A stretch of 64,000 bases of DNA from CAWBBA01 sp963741625 (GCA_963741625.1 CAVUIT010000020.1:1-64000); one strand, 5' to 3'; counted from the stretch's first letter, positions 55,736 through 63,885 are shown. Notes: generated by a model not told the origin, from the sequence alone. A program made the numbers and translations.

Positions 55736-57163
55736 ATGATGTTTGACTCCCCTTCCAAGAAAGAGGCTTGCGGGATATTCGGTATCTATGGAGCGGATGA
55801 CCCGGCTCGCCTCACATACTTGGGGCTTTACGCTCTTCAACATCGAGGACAGGAGTCCGCAGGAATTGTTGTCAGCGATGGTAACACTGTTCGATCGCAT
55901 AAGGGAATGGGCCTGGTCCCGGACGTATTCAAGGAAGGAATGCTCCAGGACCTCAAGGGAACGATGGGGATCGGACATGTCCGCTATTCCACTACAGGCA
56001 GCTCGATGTTGCGTAATGCGCAACCGTTCCTCGTCGAGCAGATCGACCGGATCTTCGCGCTGGGCCACAACGGCAACATAGTGAATGTAGCCAAACTCAG
56101 GCGGAAGCTCGAGTCCCAGGGAGCGATTTTTCAAACGTCCACGGACTCGGAACTGATCGCCCATCTCGTGCTGCACAAGAAAGGACCTTTCGAGGAGCGT
56201 CTGGTAAAAGTCTTTGAAGAGCTGAAGGGGGCGTGGTCAGTCGTGTTTCTGACTCCGGAAGGAATTCTGGCAGCGCGGGATCCTTACGGCTTTCGGCCTC
56301 TGTGCATCGGACGCAAAGGTGATGCAATTATTTTCACTTCTGAAACGTGTGCACTGGACATCATCGATGCAGAATACGTTCGAGATGTCGAGCCGGGGGA
56401 GATCGTCATAGCGGATCACAACGGTCTGCGATCCGTTAAGGGCCCGAGGAAATCTCATTCGGCCATGTGCATATTCGAGTACATCTATTTTTCACGCCCT
56501 GATTCCATGATTTTTGAGCACGGCGTGTACAAGGTCCGCAAGCAACTCGGTTTGCAGGTGGCTCTGGAGAGCCCCGTCGAGGGCGCGGACCTCGTGGTCC
56601 CCATGCCGGCCTCCGGTAATTATGCCGCTCTGGGGTATTCTCAGGGCAGCGGCCTTCCGTACGAATATGGTGTCATCCGTAATCATTACGTGGGACGCAC
56701 CTTCATACAACCATCGGCTTCCGTCAGGAATCTTGGAGTAAGGCTGAAGCTCAACCCCGTGCGTGAGATACTCCAGGACAAGAAAATAGTAGTCGTTGAC
56801 GATTCCATAGTCAGAGGGACGACCAGCAAATTGAGAACGAGGGCGCTGCGAGAGGCTGGAGCCCGCGAAATCCACATGCGGGTAAGCTGCCCACCCATTC
56901 GTTTCCCTTGTTTTTACGGCATAGATTTTTCGAGCAAAGGTGAGTTGATAGCTTGTTCCAACACGGTGGAACAGATATGCGATTTCATTGGCGCAGATTC
57001 TCTGGCATATCTGAGCTTGGAAGGTATGTTCCGGGCGATGCCCTTCCCCGCCAAACATTTCTGCAACGCTTGCTTCACCGGAAAATATCCAATCAAGGTC
57101 GATGACGACTCCACCAAACTCTGCCTTGAGAGCGGGTCTGCCGAACCCAGTCAATGGCCGTAA
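55736..57163 (+). CDS. purF: Amidophosphoribosyltransferase
   Basis: 475 residues. PurF makes phosphoribosylamine from PRPP and glutamine, the first step of purine synthesis. A short propeptide (about 11 residues) precedes CGIFGIYGADDPARLTYLGL with the catalytic Cys; ALQHRGQESAGIVVSDG follows. The PRT domain has KIVVVDDSIVRGTTSKLR (PRPP loop). Cysteines of the Fe-S type of PurF are present (AMCIFEYIYFSRPDS, HFCNACFTGKYP). Start at 55736 or the next ATG at 55739. Stands alone with no purine genes nearby. Confidence 0.97.
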   Translation: MMFDSPSKKEACGIFGIYGADDPARLTYLGLYALQHRGQESAGIVVSDGNTVRSHKGMGLVPDVFKEGMLQDLKGTMGIGHVRYSTTGSSMLRNAQPFLVEQIDRIFALGHNGNIVNVAKLRRKLESQGAIFQTSTDSELIAHLVLHKKGPFEERLVKVFEELKGAWSVVFLTPEGILAARDPYGFRPLCIGRKGDAIIFTSETCALDIIDAEYVRDVEPGEIVIADHNGLRSVKGPRKSHSAMCIFEYIYFSRPDSMIFEHGVYKVRKQLGLQVALESPVEGADLVVPMPASGNYAALGYSQGSGLPYEYGVIRNHYVGRTFIQPSASVRNLGVRLKLNPVREILQDKKIVVVDDSIVRGTTSKLRTRALREAGAREIHMRVSCPPIRFPCFYGIDFSSKGELIACSNTVEQICDFIGADSLAYLSLEGMFRAMPFPAKHFCNACFTGKYPIKVDDDSTKLCLESGSAEPSQWP

Positions 57164-57250
57164 GTGGCCTTGAGCGCTAGCCATAGTTTCTTTCTGTCCT
57201 CCCATTCTGTGTATAATGCATGATTGTGCAATCCAATGGCAGAGGTATGA

Positions 57251-57724
57251 ATGAGACACAAGAAACGGGAAATTCAAGATACAGCTCTGATTGAGGAAAT
57301 CATAGCGAAAGCCGAAGTTTGCAGACTGGGCTTATGCAAAGACGGAATGCCGTACATCGTGCCTGTCTCCTTTGGCTATGATGGCTCGTGTATCTATTTT
57401 CACACCGCGGCCGAAGGCATGAAAATAGACTACATTGCGGCCAATAATCAGGTTTGTTTTGAGTTGGAACACGATGTAAGAGTTATTCCTAGTGATAATG
57501 CTGCCTGCAAATGGTCCATGTCCTTCTATAGCGTGATAGGGTTCGGAACTGTTGAAGAAATAACGGAATCCCACAACAAAACTTATGCCTTGGGGCAGAT
57601 AATGAAACATTACTCGAAGCAAGAATGGGACTTCGATGAACAAATAGTCGATAAGACGCGTCTGTGGCGCATTGCGATTGACCGAATCACCGGCAAACAG
57701 TCCAAAGACAGACTCGGGAGTTGA
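57251..57724 (+). CDS. Pyridoxamine 5'-phosphate oxidase-fold flavin protein (NimA-like)
   Basis: 157 residues. VCRLGLCKDGMPYIVPVSFG and GSCIYFHTAAEGMKIDYIAA follow the split-barrel FMN-binding fold of the NimA/PNPOx-like family, with KWSMSFYSVIGFGTVEEITE as the second half. Members bind FMN or haem and may reduce nitroimidazoles; the natural substrate is unknown. Start ATG at 57251 (AGAGG upstream). Follows purF by 87 bases. Confidence 0.9.
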   Translation: MRHKKREIQDTALIEEIIAKAEVCRLGLCKDGMPYIVPVSFGYDGSCIYFHTAAEGMKIDYIAANNQVCFELEHDVRVIPSDNAACKWSMSFYSVIGFGTVEEITESHNKTYALGQIMKHYSKQEWDFDEQIVDKTRLWRIAIDRITGKQSKDRLGS

Positions 57725-57983
57725 CCAAAGGCTGTTGCAATAATTCCCAATTATTGCGAACATAGAGCAGCCGATGCGCTGTGGTGAAATTTGTGCTTGC
57801 CTCCCGAGCTTACAGCGTAACAACTCGTCCAGGAAAGCAAAGCAAGCCATTAGAGACAAGGAACAAGTTACAATCCTCATCTTGGACGACCAAGTCCATG
57901 CTCTCCAGAGAGAGTATCTCAAATTATCATAGCTGCGGGTTACGAGCCCTTTGCGGCCGCGACAGGGAACGAAAGGAGCCTCT

Positions 57984-58880
57984 ATGGTGCGCAACGCACC
58001 GAACACAGGGCATGAAAAAATCGTGTCGCAGAAAAGGGATGTGCAGAGTGCGCAGCAGATTCGGTTGAGGCGTTTCGGCATGGCCGTGGCTACATACTTG
58101 GTGGTGATTGTGGCGACGTTCTTGGTCACCCGGCTTGGGCTCGGGGTCATGACCGCTGCGCAGTGGGTAACCTACATCGGGCTGGGGCTGATAGGCAACG
58201 TCGTGTTCTTCTTCTTGTTCTACACAAACATGAACTTGCGCTTTTCCGATCCCTCCCTGACGTGGGAACAGATCGTTTACTCCGCCTTGTGGGGCATGGT
58301 GCCGCTATACGCGTTGCCAGAGGCTCGTCCCGTGGTGTTGATGTTTTATCTGCCCGCTTTCAGCTTTGGCATGCTACGCCTGACGAGACCTCAATATCTC
58401 AGCGCGGCAGCATGCGTCATGGCACTTTACGCATCAGTCCTGGGCTTGGAATATTTTCAAGGTCGTCAGGGATTCAGGTTGCAATACGAGTTATTTCTGT
58501 TCGTTTTGTTCGGCATCTTGATGACATGGTTTGCTTTTTTCGGCGGCTTCGTGTCGGATATGAGGCGTCGCTTGCGACTGCGCAATGAGGAAATTCTGGA
58601 GGCTCATGAACGAATCGAGAGGGACATAGCCGCCCGCAAGCAGGTTGAGGAAGAGAGAGAACAGCTCATTCGCGAACTTCAGCAGGCGATGGCCAAGGTT
58701 AAGATGCTGAGCGGCTTGTTACCTATCTGCAGCTCTTGCAAGAGAATACGTGATGACCAAGGGTACTGGCAACGGATCGAGGAGTATATCCGCGACCATT
58801 CCGAAGCGGAATTCACTCATAGTGTTTGTCAGGAATGTGCCCGCAAACTCTATCCAGAATTGTACGAGGAGGACTCGTGA
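57984..58880 (+). CDS. Six-helix membrane sensor with C-terminal Cys-pair module
   Basis: 298 residues from the ATG at 57984 (AAGGAG 7 bases upstream). Residues 35-200 hold six helices (MAVATYLVVIVATFLVTRLG, YIGLGLIGNVVFFFLFYT, AFFGGFVSDM at the end). A coiled coil (about 205-245: HERIERDIAARKQVEEEREQ) leads to a C-terminal module LSGLLPICSSCKRIRDDQG then YWQRIEEYIRDHSEAEFTH and CQECARKLYPE. This ICxxCK...CxxCxxKLYP tail is recurrent at the ends of signalling proteins (PAS, GGDEF, kinase and response-regulator proteins) in deltaproteobacteria and probably binds a metal. No kinase or cyclase domain is attached here. Alone in its transcription unit. Confidence 0.85.
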   Translation: MVRNAPNTGHEKIVSQKRDVQSAQQIRLRRFGMAVATYLVVIVATFLVTRLGLGVMTAAQWVTYIGLGLIGNVVFFFLFYTNMNLRFSDPSLTWEQIVYSALWGMVPLYALPEARPVVLMFYLPAFSFGMLRLTRPQYLSAAACVMALYASVLGLEYFQGRQGFRLQYELFLFVLFGILMTWFAFFGGFVSDMRRRLRLRNEEILEAHERIERDIAARKQVEEEREQLIRELQQAMAKVKMLSGLLPICSSCKRIRDDQGYWQRIEEYIRDHSEAEFTHSVCQECARKLYPELYEEDS

Positions 58881-58908
58881 AAATCCCGTCGTATGGGATC
58901 ACCAGGAA

Positions 58909-58963
58909 CTGAGAAGCGTGGAATGCTGCGCCCCGACGGCTTCGTGCCAGTGACTGATTAGGC
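58909..58963 (+). pseudogene. Remnant of the 3' end of a solute-binding-protein gene (duplicate)
   Basis: About 50 bases nearly identical to the last codons of the solute-binding gene at 60172-60221, encoding GMLRPDGFVPVTD and a stop, with one silent difference (GAC for GAT). It lacks the rest of the gene. The similarity continues into the hairpin repeat that follows both copies. It lies 28 bases after the sensor gene. Confidence 0.85.
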
Positions 58964-59075
58964 GATTGCAAAGCCCATGAGTTTGTGGAGATGTGACCGG
59001 GGAGGGGCTTATTGCAACCCCGAGAAACGCGGGGCTCCCCGGACCCCACCCGAAAACGCCTAATAATTGCGAACA
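58964..59075. repeat. Family A hairpin repeat, copy 1
   Basis: Contains ACCGGGGAGGGGCTTATTGC, a GCCCCG/CGGGGC-type stem and CCCCGGACCCCACCCGAAAA, bounded by GATTGCAA and TAATAATTGCGAAC. Same layout as 60225, 63580 and 63764, but with an altered loop (GCAACCCCGAGAAACGCGGG). Confidence 0.8.
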
Positions 59076-59152
59076 CATGACTGGTGGTGTTACGGCAGAG
59101 TCCTGTCGGGGAAGATTGAACTTTCGTTGACTAGCATGGGAGGGTATACACG

Positions 59153-60221
59153 ATGAAACTTATAGGACCCGCCCTTGGCATCACAATTTTGTTGATTGTT
59201 GCAACGGGAGTCGTTCGCGGAAATGAGACCCATCACAGGGAAGCCTGTCATCGACTCACCGGAAATGTTGGAATGGCCTTACGACAATGCTGCTGTTACG
59301 CCAAACCTCAATGATCCGACATCGAATACGCTCCACGATTTTCATGGTGAGATCTCTTCTTGCGAACTGTGCCTCTCATCAGAAGGGAATTACCATCCCG
59401 CACTCAGGGACGTGTGGCCTATTTTTCTTGCAAAGTTCAAAGATCGCCCGCTGAAAAACTGGTTTTATACCACGAGCCCGCCTGTGGCCCTGCCGCAACT
59501 TGATCGTCAGGTTGTCCAGTTCGGAAATCTTTATGCGAGATGCCGGCCACAAGTGGTAGTCGCGACCGGAAAGGTGATGAAGCGGTTGCAGGAAGCAGGA
59601 CAGACTGATGGGCAACCGCTCCCGCTGTACAGGGACCGAGGGTCGGTGATATTAGTCAAGAAAGGAAATCCCAAGAATATCAATTCCGTGTGGGACCTGG
59701 GACGCAAGGATGTGCAATACGTATCGCCTAACCCAGCTCTAGAAACAGGCGCATTCGACAATTATGCCAACACAATTTATAACATCGCCGAGAATGACCC
59801 TAAGCGGGCCGGTGACACTACGCCGGAACAATTGATCGACACCATTTTCAACGGAGCAAGCGGGAATCCTCACAAATGGCTTGCGGGTCCCCGCATCCAT
59901 CATCGTGACGTGCCTTGGTCCATAGCTTACGGGAAAGCAGACGCGGGTCTGATCATGTACCACCTTGGACTGTATATTCGGGACACCTTCCCGGATGTGT
60001 TCGACATTGTGCCGCTCGGCGGAACCATCGCAGATCCTCAACCGCTCAAGGGAACAATAATCGGCACAAGATTTATTGTCCGCATCAAGGGCGACTGGAC
60101 ACCGCGACAGATCGAGGCTCGCGACAAACTGATCCAGACCTTGCTATCGGATGATTTCACGAGAATACTCGAAAAACGCGGAATGCTGCGCCCCGATGGC
60201 TTCGTGCCAGTGACTGATTAG
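59153..60221 (+). pseudogene. Periplasmic solute-binding protein (ModA/PBP-like), frame change after the signal peptide
   Basis: The ATG at 59153 starts a signal peptide (MKLIGPALGITILLIVATGV). At about 59225 the frame changes, and the mature part runs to 60221 (from PITGKPVIDSPEML). Type II periplasmic-binding features are visible: GNLYARCRPQVVVATGKVMK, RDRGSVILVKKGNPKNINSV then WDLGRKDVQYVSPNPALETG, and SIAYGKADAGLIMYHLGLYI. This is the ModA-like molybdate/tungstate-type layout, but the ligand is unsure and the N-terminal 80 residues contain an unusual C-E-L-C pair (SSCELCLSSE). No permease or ATPase is next to it. Joining requires one indel; the open frame alone begins at 59196 without a signal. 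Confidence 0.82.
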
Positions 60222-60224
60222 GAG

Positions 60225-60327
60225 CGATTGCAAGAACTAAGAGTTTGTGGAGGAGTAACCGGGGAGGGACTTTTTGCAAAAAGTCCCTCCCCGGACCCCA
60301 CCCCAAAAACTCCTATGATTTGCATCC
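60225..60327. repeat. Family A hairpin repeat, copy 2
   Basis: GATTGCAAGAACTAAGAGTT at the left, a near-perfect hairpin with stem GGGGAGGGACTTTTTGC and its complement, then CCCCACCCCAAAAACTCC at the right. Placed directly after the solute-binding gene and before the degraded higB. Confidence 0.85.
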
Positions 60328-60330
60328 CTC

Positions 60331-60465
60331 TTCGTCTTCATGGAAACGGAATGAGGTTGAATTCTTGGACGCTGGGTAACGCCATAGATCAGTAGCAATT
60401 GGCGTGTTACTTTTCGCTTTGTTGGCGACGATGCCGATTCTGTGGATTATGAAGACTATCATTGA
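60331..60465 (+). pseudogene. HigB/RelE-family toxin, 3' remnant
   Basis: The last 25 codons, from 60388, read ISSNWRVTFRFV then GDDADSVDYEDYH and a stop, the family C-terminus (normally R-I-N-D-Q-W-R-I-x-F-x-W-x-x-G-D-A-x-x-V-x-x-x-D-Y-H). Upstream another frame has a plausible preceding piece (EVEFLDAG at 60357) before the repeat at 60225-60327, so the N-terminal two-thirds are missing or replaced. It lies 8 bases before higA in the normal HigB-HigA order. Confidence 0.8.
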
Positions 60466-60473
60466 GGTGTAAA

Positions 60474-60785
60474 ATGCTGATGCACAATCCTCCTCATCCT
60501 GGAGAGATCTTGAAGGAACTCTGTCTAAAGCCGCTCGGTCTAACTGTAACTGAGGCGGCCAAAGCGCTGGGTGTGAGCCGAAAGACGTTGTCCGGCATTC
60601 TCAATGGCCGCGCCGGGATAATCCCTGAAATGGCCATTCGGCTTTCCATTGCCTTTGATACGACGGCAGAGAGCTGGCTAAACCAGCAGATACAATATGA
60701 TCTTTGGCAAGCTGAGCAGCGCCGCAGGAGAACTGCGGGTCAAGCGCCTGACAGCGGCGTAGGCAAGGTGAACTTATTGTCATGA
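60474..60785 (+). CDS. higA: HigA-type antitoxin (XRE-family HTH)
   Basis: 103 residues from the ATG at 60474 (GAGGTG upstream). NPPHPGEILKELCLKPLGLT is the HigA start, then the helix-turn-helix TEAAKALGVSRKTLSGILNG and AIRLSIAFDTTAESWLNQQI. HigA binds its own promoter and neutralises HigB. The toxin gene in front is broken, so this antitoxin is orphaned. The C-terminus (RRRRTAGQAPDSGVGKV) is a family-typical loose tail. Its stop overlaps the next start (ATGA). Confidence 0.92.
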   Translation: MLMHNPPHPGEILKELCLKPLGLTVTEAAKALGVSRKTLSGILNGRAGIIPEMAIRLSIAFDTTAESWLNQQIQYDLWQAEQRRRRTAGQAPDSGVGKVNLLS

Positions 60786-61018
60786 AGAAGACTAAGATTT
60801 CTGAAACTGCTATGCGGTCGGAATACGAGTTCCGCGGCGGCGTCCGCGGGAAATATGCCAAACGATTTTCAGAGGGAAGCAACCTGATCGTACTCGACCC
60901 GGATGTGGCAACACTTTTTCCTGACTCCAAATCCGTTAACGATGCGCTTCGCGCTATAGCCCAAGTGGCAAAGCAACAGATCAAGAATACTCAGCTCCAG
61001 CCTGGGCAAAATGAATAA
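60782..61018 (+). CDS. Small protein of the MSEYEF-xGVRGKYA type, antitoxin-like
   Basis: 78 residues. MRSEYEFRGGVRGKYAKRFS then GSNLIVLDPDVATLFPDSKS is a recurrent small protein found beside toxin genes; the SVNDALRAIAQVAKQQI helix is also typical. I believe it is an antitoxin-like member of a TA pair, by context and memory of family rather than proven function. Its stop TAA overlaps the next ATG (TAATG), so the two are co-translated. Confidence 0.7.
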   Translation: MKKTKISETAMRSEYEFRGGVRGKYAKRFSEGSNLIVLDPDVATLFPDSKSVNDALRAIAQVAKQQIKNTQLQPGQNE

Positions 61019-61244
61019 TGTGGTTCATCACTTGGCAGTATTATGAATCATCATCCGATGGAGCGTCGAGGTTCAGGTATTCATTGCCGAAGTTCCGGAA
61101 CTGCCCGGCTGCATGGCACATGGCGATAGCGAGGAATCGGCTCTGCAGCAAACCAAAGAGGCCATTCGGCTATGGATTGACACCGCTCGGGAATTTGGAG
61201 ACCCCATACCTGAACCCAAAGGCCGCCGCCTAATGCTTGCGTGA
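61018..61244 (+). pseudogene. HicB/UPF0150-like antitoxin, frame change near the start
   Basis: The second frame, from about 61045 to the stop at 61244, reads VQVFIAEVPELPGCMAHGDS then EESALQQTKEAIRLWIDTAR and PIPEPKGRRL, a near-complete HicB-like sequence. The preceding ATG frame (MWFITWQYYE) joins it if one A is added to GAATC near 61043 (giving YYEIIIRWS). It pairs with the gene before it by overlap. No HicA toxin follows; an IS630-type element begins 77 bases downstream. Confidence 0.8.
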
Positions 61245-61269
61245 GAAGAGGAGAGAGCCCCTTCCGTTC

Positions 61270-61318
61270 GTAGGTCGGGCCGTGCCCGACAGCATTCGAC
61301 GGCCACGGGCCACCCTAC
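61270..61318. repeat. Family C dispersed repeat, copy 1
   Basis: GTAGGTCGGGCCGTGCCCGA onward to GGCCACGGGCCACCCTAC, about 49 bp, nearly identical to 62738-62786 and partly to 16989-17031. It ends 2 bases before the left end of the IS630-type element. Confidence 0.85.
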
Positions 61319-61320
61319 GG

Positions 61321-62511
61321 GTGCTATAGTAACCGGCATTGTATCCAGCGCCTAAGCAAAGTGTGGGACCAGGGTTTTGAGAGACCCCGGATTACCCTGG
61401 AAGCGGTTGAATCTTCGGAACAAACTGTCTTTAAGGTCATTGAAGGTGCCGAAGAATCGGTTGTGAGAAGCCCATTTCCGGGTTTCCTTCCAGATGTACT
61501 CCGCACCGTTGAGTTTCGGCGCATACTTGGGTAGGAAATGGACCTCAATGAGGTCTTTGATTTCCTCCAACCACCTGCGGATAGCCTTCGTCTTGTGGCA
61601 GGGTGCGTTATCCACCACCAGGTGAATCTTTCTGCCTTTGTAGTAACGGAGCAATTGCTCTATGAACACAGTGAAGGTGTCGGTGTTATATCTCTCCACG
61701 AATCGGAAATGCCAGCCCGGGTCTTCACCAACCCGTACCGCTCCCATGACTTTGGCACATTTGCGACCAGGAAAACTCTTAACTACGGTGCCTTTACCCG
61801 TTCTGGCCCATGTTCGATGCAGTGAGCCGGCTTGGCCGAATGAAGCTTCGTCCTGGTAGATGAGAACCCCGCATTCCTCTTCAACTTTTTTTTATTCCCT
61901 GCAGTTCATGGTCGAGCCACCTGGCCTGTTCCTCTGGATCTGCTCGGGAAAGCTCTCTTGTGGGCAACTGAACACTGAACCGGAGCCGGCGAAGAATGCG
62001 CCGCATATGATCGGGGTGGTAGCGAACACCAAACAGCTTCTTGACCAGGTCCGCAGCAAGTGGGGCTGTCCAAACGCCCGTGTCCAAGCCTACGTTCTCT
62101 GGCCCTTGCTCTATGATGTGATCAAGCTCTGCAAATTGCGCTTGGGTCAATTTCGGCTTTCGTCCAGGGTACGGCCCCTTCACCAATGCTTCGAGCCCGC
62201 CTCTTCTATACCTGAAAATCCAGTCCTGCAAGGTTCTCCGCCCGACTCCGACTATCTGGGCTGCCCGACGTTCCGCCATGCCCTTACTTACCAGGAGCAT
62301 CCCCTGAATACGCTGCGTCATGTCAAAATCCTTGCGCCCCCTTGCCACCTGATACTCTTGATTTAACTCCTCCATCTGGGCCTTCCCCACCCTCAGACAA
62401 GCCTCGGCATGCCAACACCTCCCCGAAGAAATCAGTGGGGAGTCTCATAGCACCGATCTGCTGGTTCGTCGCGTTCTTTAGCGCGACGTTTTATGCCGCT
62501 CACTATAACAC
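61321..62511 (-). mobile_element. IS630-family insertion sequence, about 1.19 kb
   Basis: Imperfect terminal inverted repeats at 61321-61339 (GTGCTATAGTAACCGGCAT) and 62493-62511 (read in reverse: GTGTTATAGTGAGCGGCAT), 16 of 19 matching. Each holds TATAG, so the exact ends and the TA target duplication of the IS630/Tc1 class are within the repeats. One transposase in two frames is inside. No other cargo. Confidence 0.88.
61352..62390 (-). CDS. IS630-family transposase in two frames
   Basis: First frame (62390 to 61881): winged HTH domain, with GMAERRAAQIVGVGRRTLQD and WIFRYRRGGLEALVKGPYPG, the usual IS630 N-terminus. Second frame (from about 61890 to 61352): DDE catalytic domain with IYQDEASFGQAG (first Asp), IHLVVDNAPCHKTKAI (second Asp) and FLPKYAPKLNGAEYIWKE (Glu). 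The junction is a run of eight A (transposase strand) before GTTGAAG; the second frame is reached with one A fewer. This could be programmed slippage, as in some IS630 members, or an error in run length. Strand transfer of DNA at TA sites is the expected activity. Confidence 0.87.
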
Positions 62512-62513
62512 TG

Positions 62514-62720
62514 TTAAAGTCCAATTATGGCCAACACGACGACCATCACATAGGTAATAATTTCCCAGCAATCACTGATCCGGAAAATTTTGCCAATGAC
62601 CGCTACGGCCGCGGCACATATTAGGAGTATCGCGGCTGATGCTATAATCGCACCAGGTCGCGATCTTCCCGCACGCCATCCCATCATCAATTCTCTTGCG
62701 ATTTCAAAAATAGACCGCAT
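62514..62720 (-). CDS. Small two-helix membrane protein
   Basis: 68 residues from the ATG at 62720 (MRSIFEIARELMMGWRAG). Two helices (AIIASAAILLICAAAVAVIG and CWEIITYVMVVVLAIIGL) end at a stop 3 bases from the IS630 right end. The family is unknown. The open frame runs farther upstream through the family C repeat, which is not coding. Confidence 0.55.
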   Translation of the reverse strand: MRSIFEIARELMMGWRAGRSRPGAIIASAAILLICAAAVAVIGKIFRISDCWEIITYVMVVVLAIIGL

Positions 62721-62737
62721 GGATCCACGTCCAGTTG

Positions 62738-62786
62738 GTAGGTCGGGCTGTGCCCGACGCAATCCGGCGGCCACGGGCCGCTCTAC
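62738..62786. repeat. Family C dispersed repeat, copy 2
   Basis: GTAGGTCGGGCTGTGCCCGA onward to CGGCCACGGGCCGCTCTAC, 49 bp, same orientation as 61270-61318. Between the small membrane protein and ispD. Confidence 0.85.
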
Positions 62787-62846
62787 AGGCACCTGGTGCG
62801 TGACGGGCGCCATGCGAGGTTCGCTGCGGCAAGATCCTTCCCCGCC

Positions 62847-63551
62847 TCAAGCCTGTGCACCCAACTCCTCTTTCGCCCGCCGTTCCAGCAGCATTCCAGC
62901 CAGTTCAAGATCCTCAGCGGTGGTGATCTTTATGTTGTCCTCCGAATCCTCGACCACTTCCACCGGAAGCCCCAGCCGCTCCACCAGCATTGCGTCGTCA
63001 GTCCCAATGAATCGATCTTCGATGGCTTTCCTGTGAGCCTCCAGAATCAATGAGGTCCGGAAGGTCTGAGGCGTGTGAGCGAGCCAGAAATCCGCACGGG
63101 GGATGGTCTCCAAGTGCGCGTGGGTCCTCTTCTTGACCGTGTCACGGATCGGCACGCACGCGAGGGCCGCGCCGGTCGATTCCGCAGCTCTGATGGTGGC
63201 TGTAATGACGTCAGCAGAAATCAACGGCCGCACTCCGTCATGAATCGCGACTATGTCCGTGTCTTCAAGCCTCATCAGGCCATTATAGACCGAGGCTTGC
63301 CTGGTCGCGCCTCCCGCAACGACTCCTATCACCTTCTTCAGGTCAAACGGCTTCAGCACCTCTGACTTGCACAGATCTTCATCCCCCGGCGGGACCGTCA
63401 CCACGATCCGATCAATGAGCGGATGTTTCTCAAAGTTCATGAGCGTTCGAGCCAGAATGGGCACACCGTTCAAAGCCAAATACTGCTTCGGGATACGGCT
63501 CCCCATTCTCACGCCCGCCCCTGCCGCTGTCACAATCACTGCCACAATCAT
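62847..63551 (-). CDS. ispD: 2-C-methyl-D-erythritol 4-phosphate cytidylyltransferase
   Basis: 234 residues from the ATG at 63551 (MIVAVIVTAAGAGVRMGS). VTAAGAGVRMGSRIPKQYLA is the CTP-binding loop with the G-x-G-x-R-M pattern and K; VAIHDGVRPLIS and AHTPQTFRT match IspD, as does FIGTDDAMLVERLGLPVEVV. It makes CDP-ME in the MEP isoprenoid pathway. An open frame extends to 63650 but runs into repeat DNA. IspF is not adjacent. Confidence 0.95.
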   Translation of the reverse strand: MIVAVIVTAAGAGVRMGSRIPKQYLALNGVPILARTLMNFEKHPLIDRIVVTVPPGDEDLCKSEVLKPFDLKKVIGVVAGGATRQASVYNGLMRLEDTDIVAIHDGVRPLISADVITATIRAAESTGAALACVPIRDTVKKRTHAHLETIPRADFWLAHTPQTFRTSLILEAHRKAIEDRFIGTDDAMLVERLGLPVEVVEDSEDNIKITTAEDLELAGMLLERRAKEELGAQA

Positions 63552-63579
63552 CTTCGCTGCCTCCAAAGCAGTGCTAAAA

Positions 63580-63668
63580 CCTAAAGAGATTTTGAGGAGG
63601 AACCGGGGAAGGACTTTTTGCAAAAAGTCCCTCCCCGGACCCCACCCCAAAAACTCTTATTATTTTTC
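63580..63668. repeat. Family A hairpin repeat, copy 3
   Basis: AGATTTTGAGGAGGAACCGG, stem around CTTTTTGCAAAAAG, then CCCCGGACCCCACCCCAAAAAC at the right end (listed in part). In the 334-base gap upstream of ispD (63552-63885). Confidence 0.85.
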
Positions 63669-63763
63669 GCTCTTGCCTGCTTATGGGCAACCGTGAAATC
63701 TGAACCATCTGCCGCGGCGCAGCCACCCCCTTGCCTAAGTGCGAGGTCTGCTTGCAAATGAAA

Positions 63764-63865
63764 GTGTTTGCAATAATAAAGAGTTTTTGAAGGGGGTTGG
63801 CGGGGGCACCTTTTTTGCAAAAAGGGTCTCCCCGGTCACTCATCAAATACTCTTCATGTTTTGCA
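63764..63865. repeat. Family A hairpin repeat, copy 4 (diverged)
   Basis: TTTGCAATAATAAAGAGTTT, then CACCTTTTTTGCAAAAAGGG in place of the usual stem, closing with TCAAATACTCTTCATGTTTTGC. Same gap as copy 3. Confidence 0.75.
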
Positions 63866-63885
63866 GGCACTTTGGCCATTCACGG

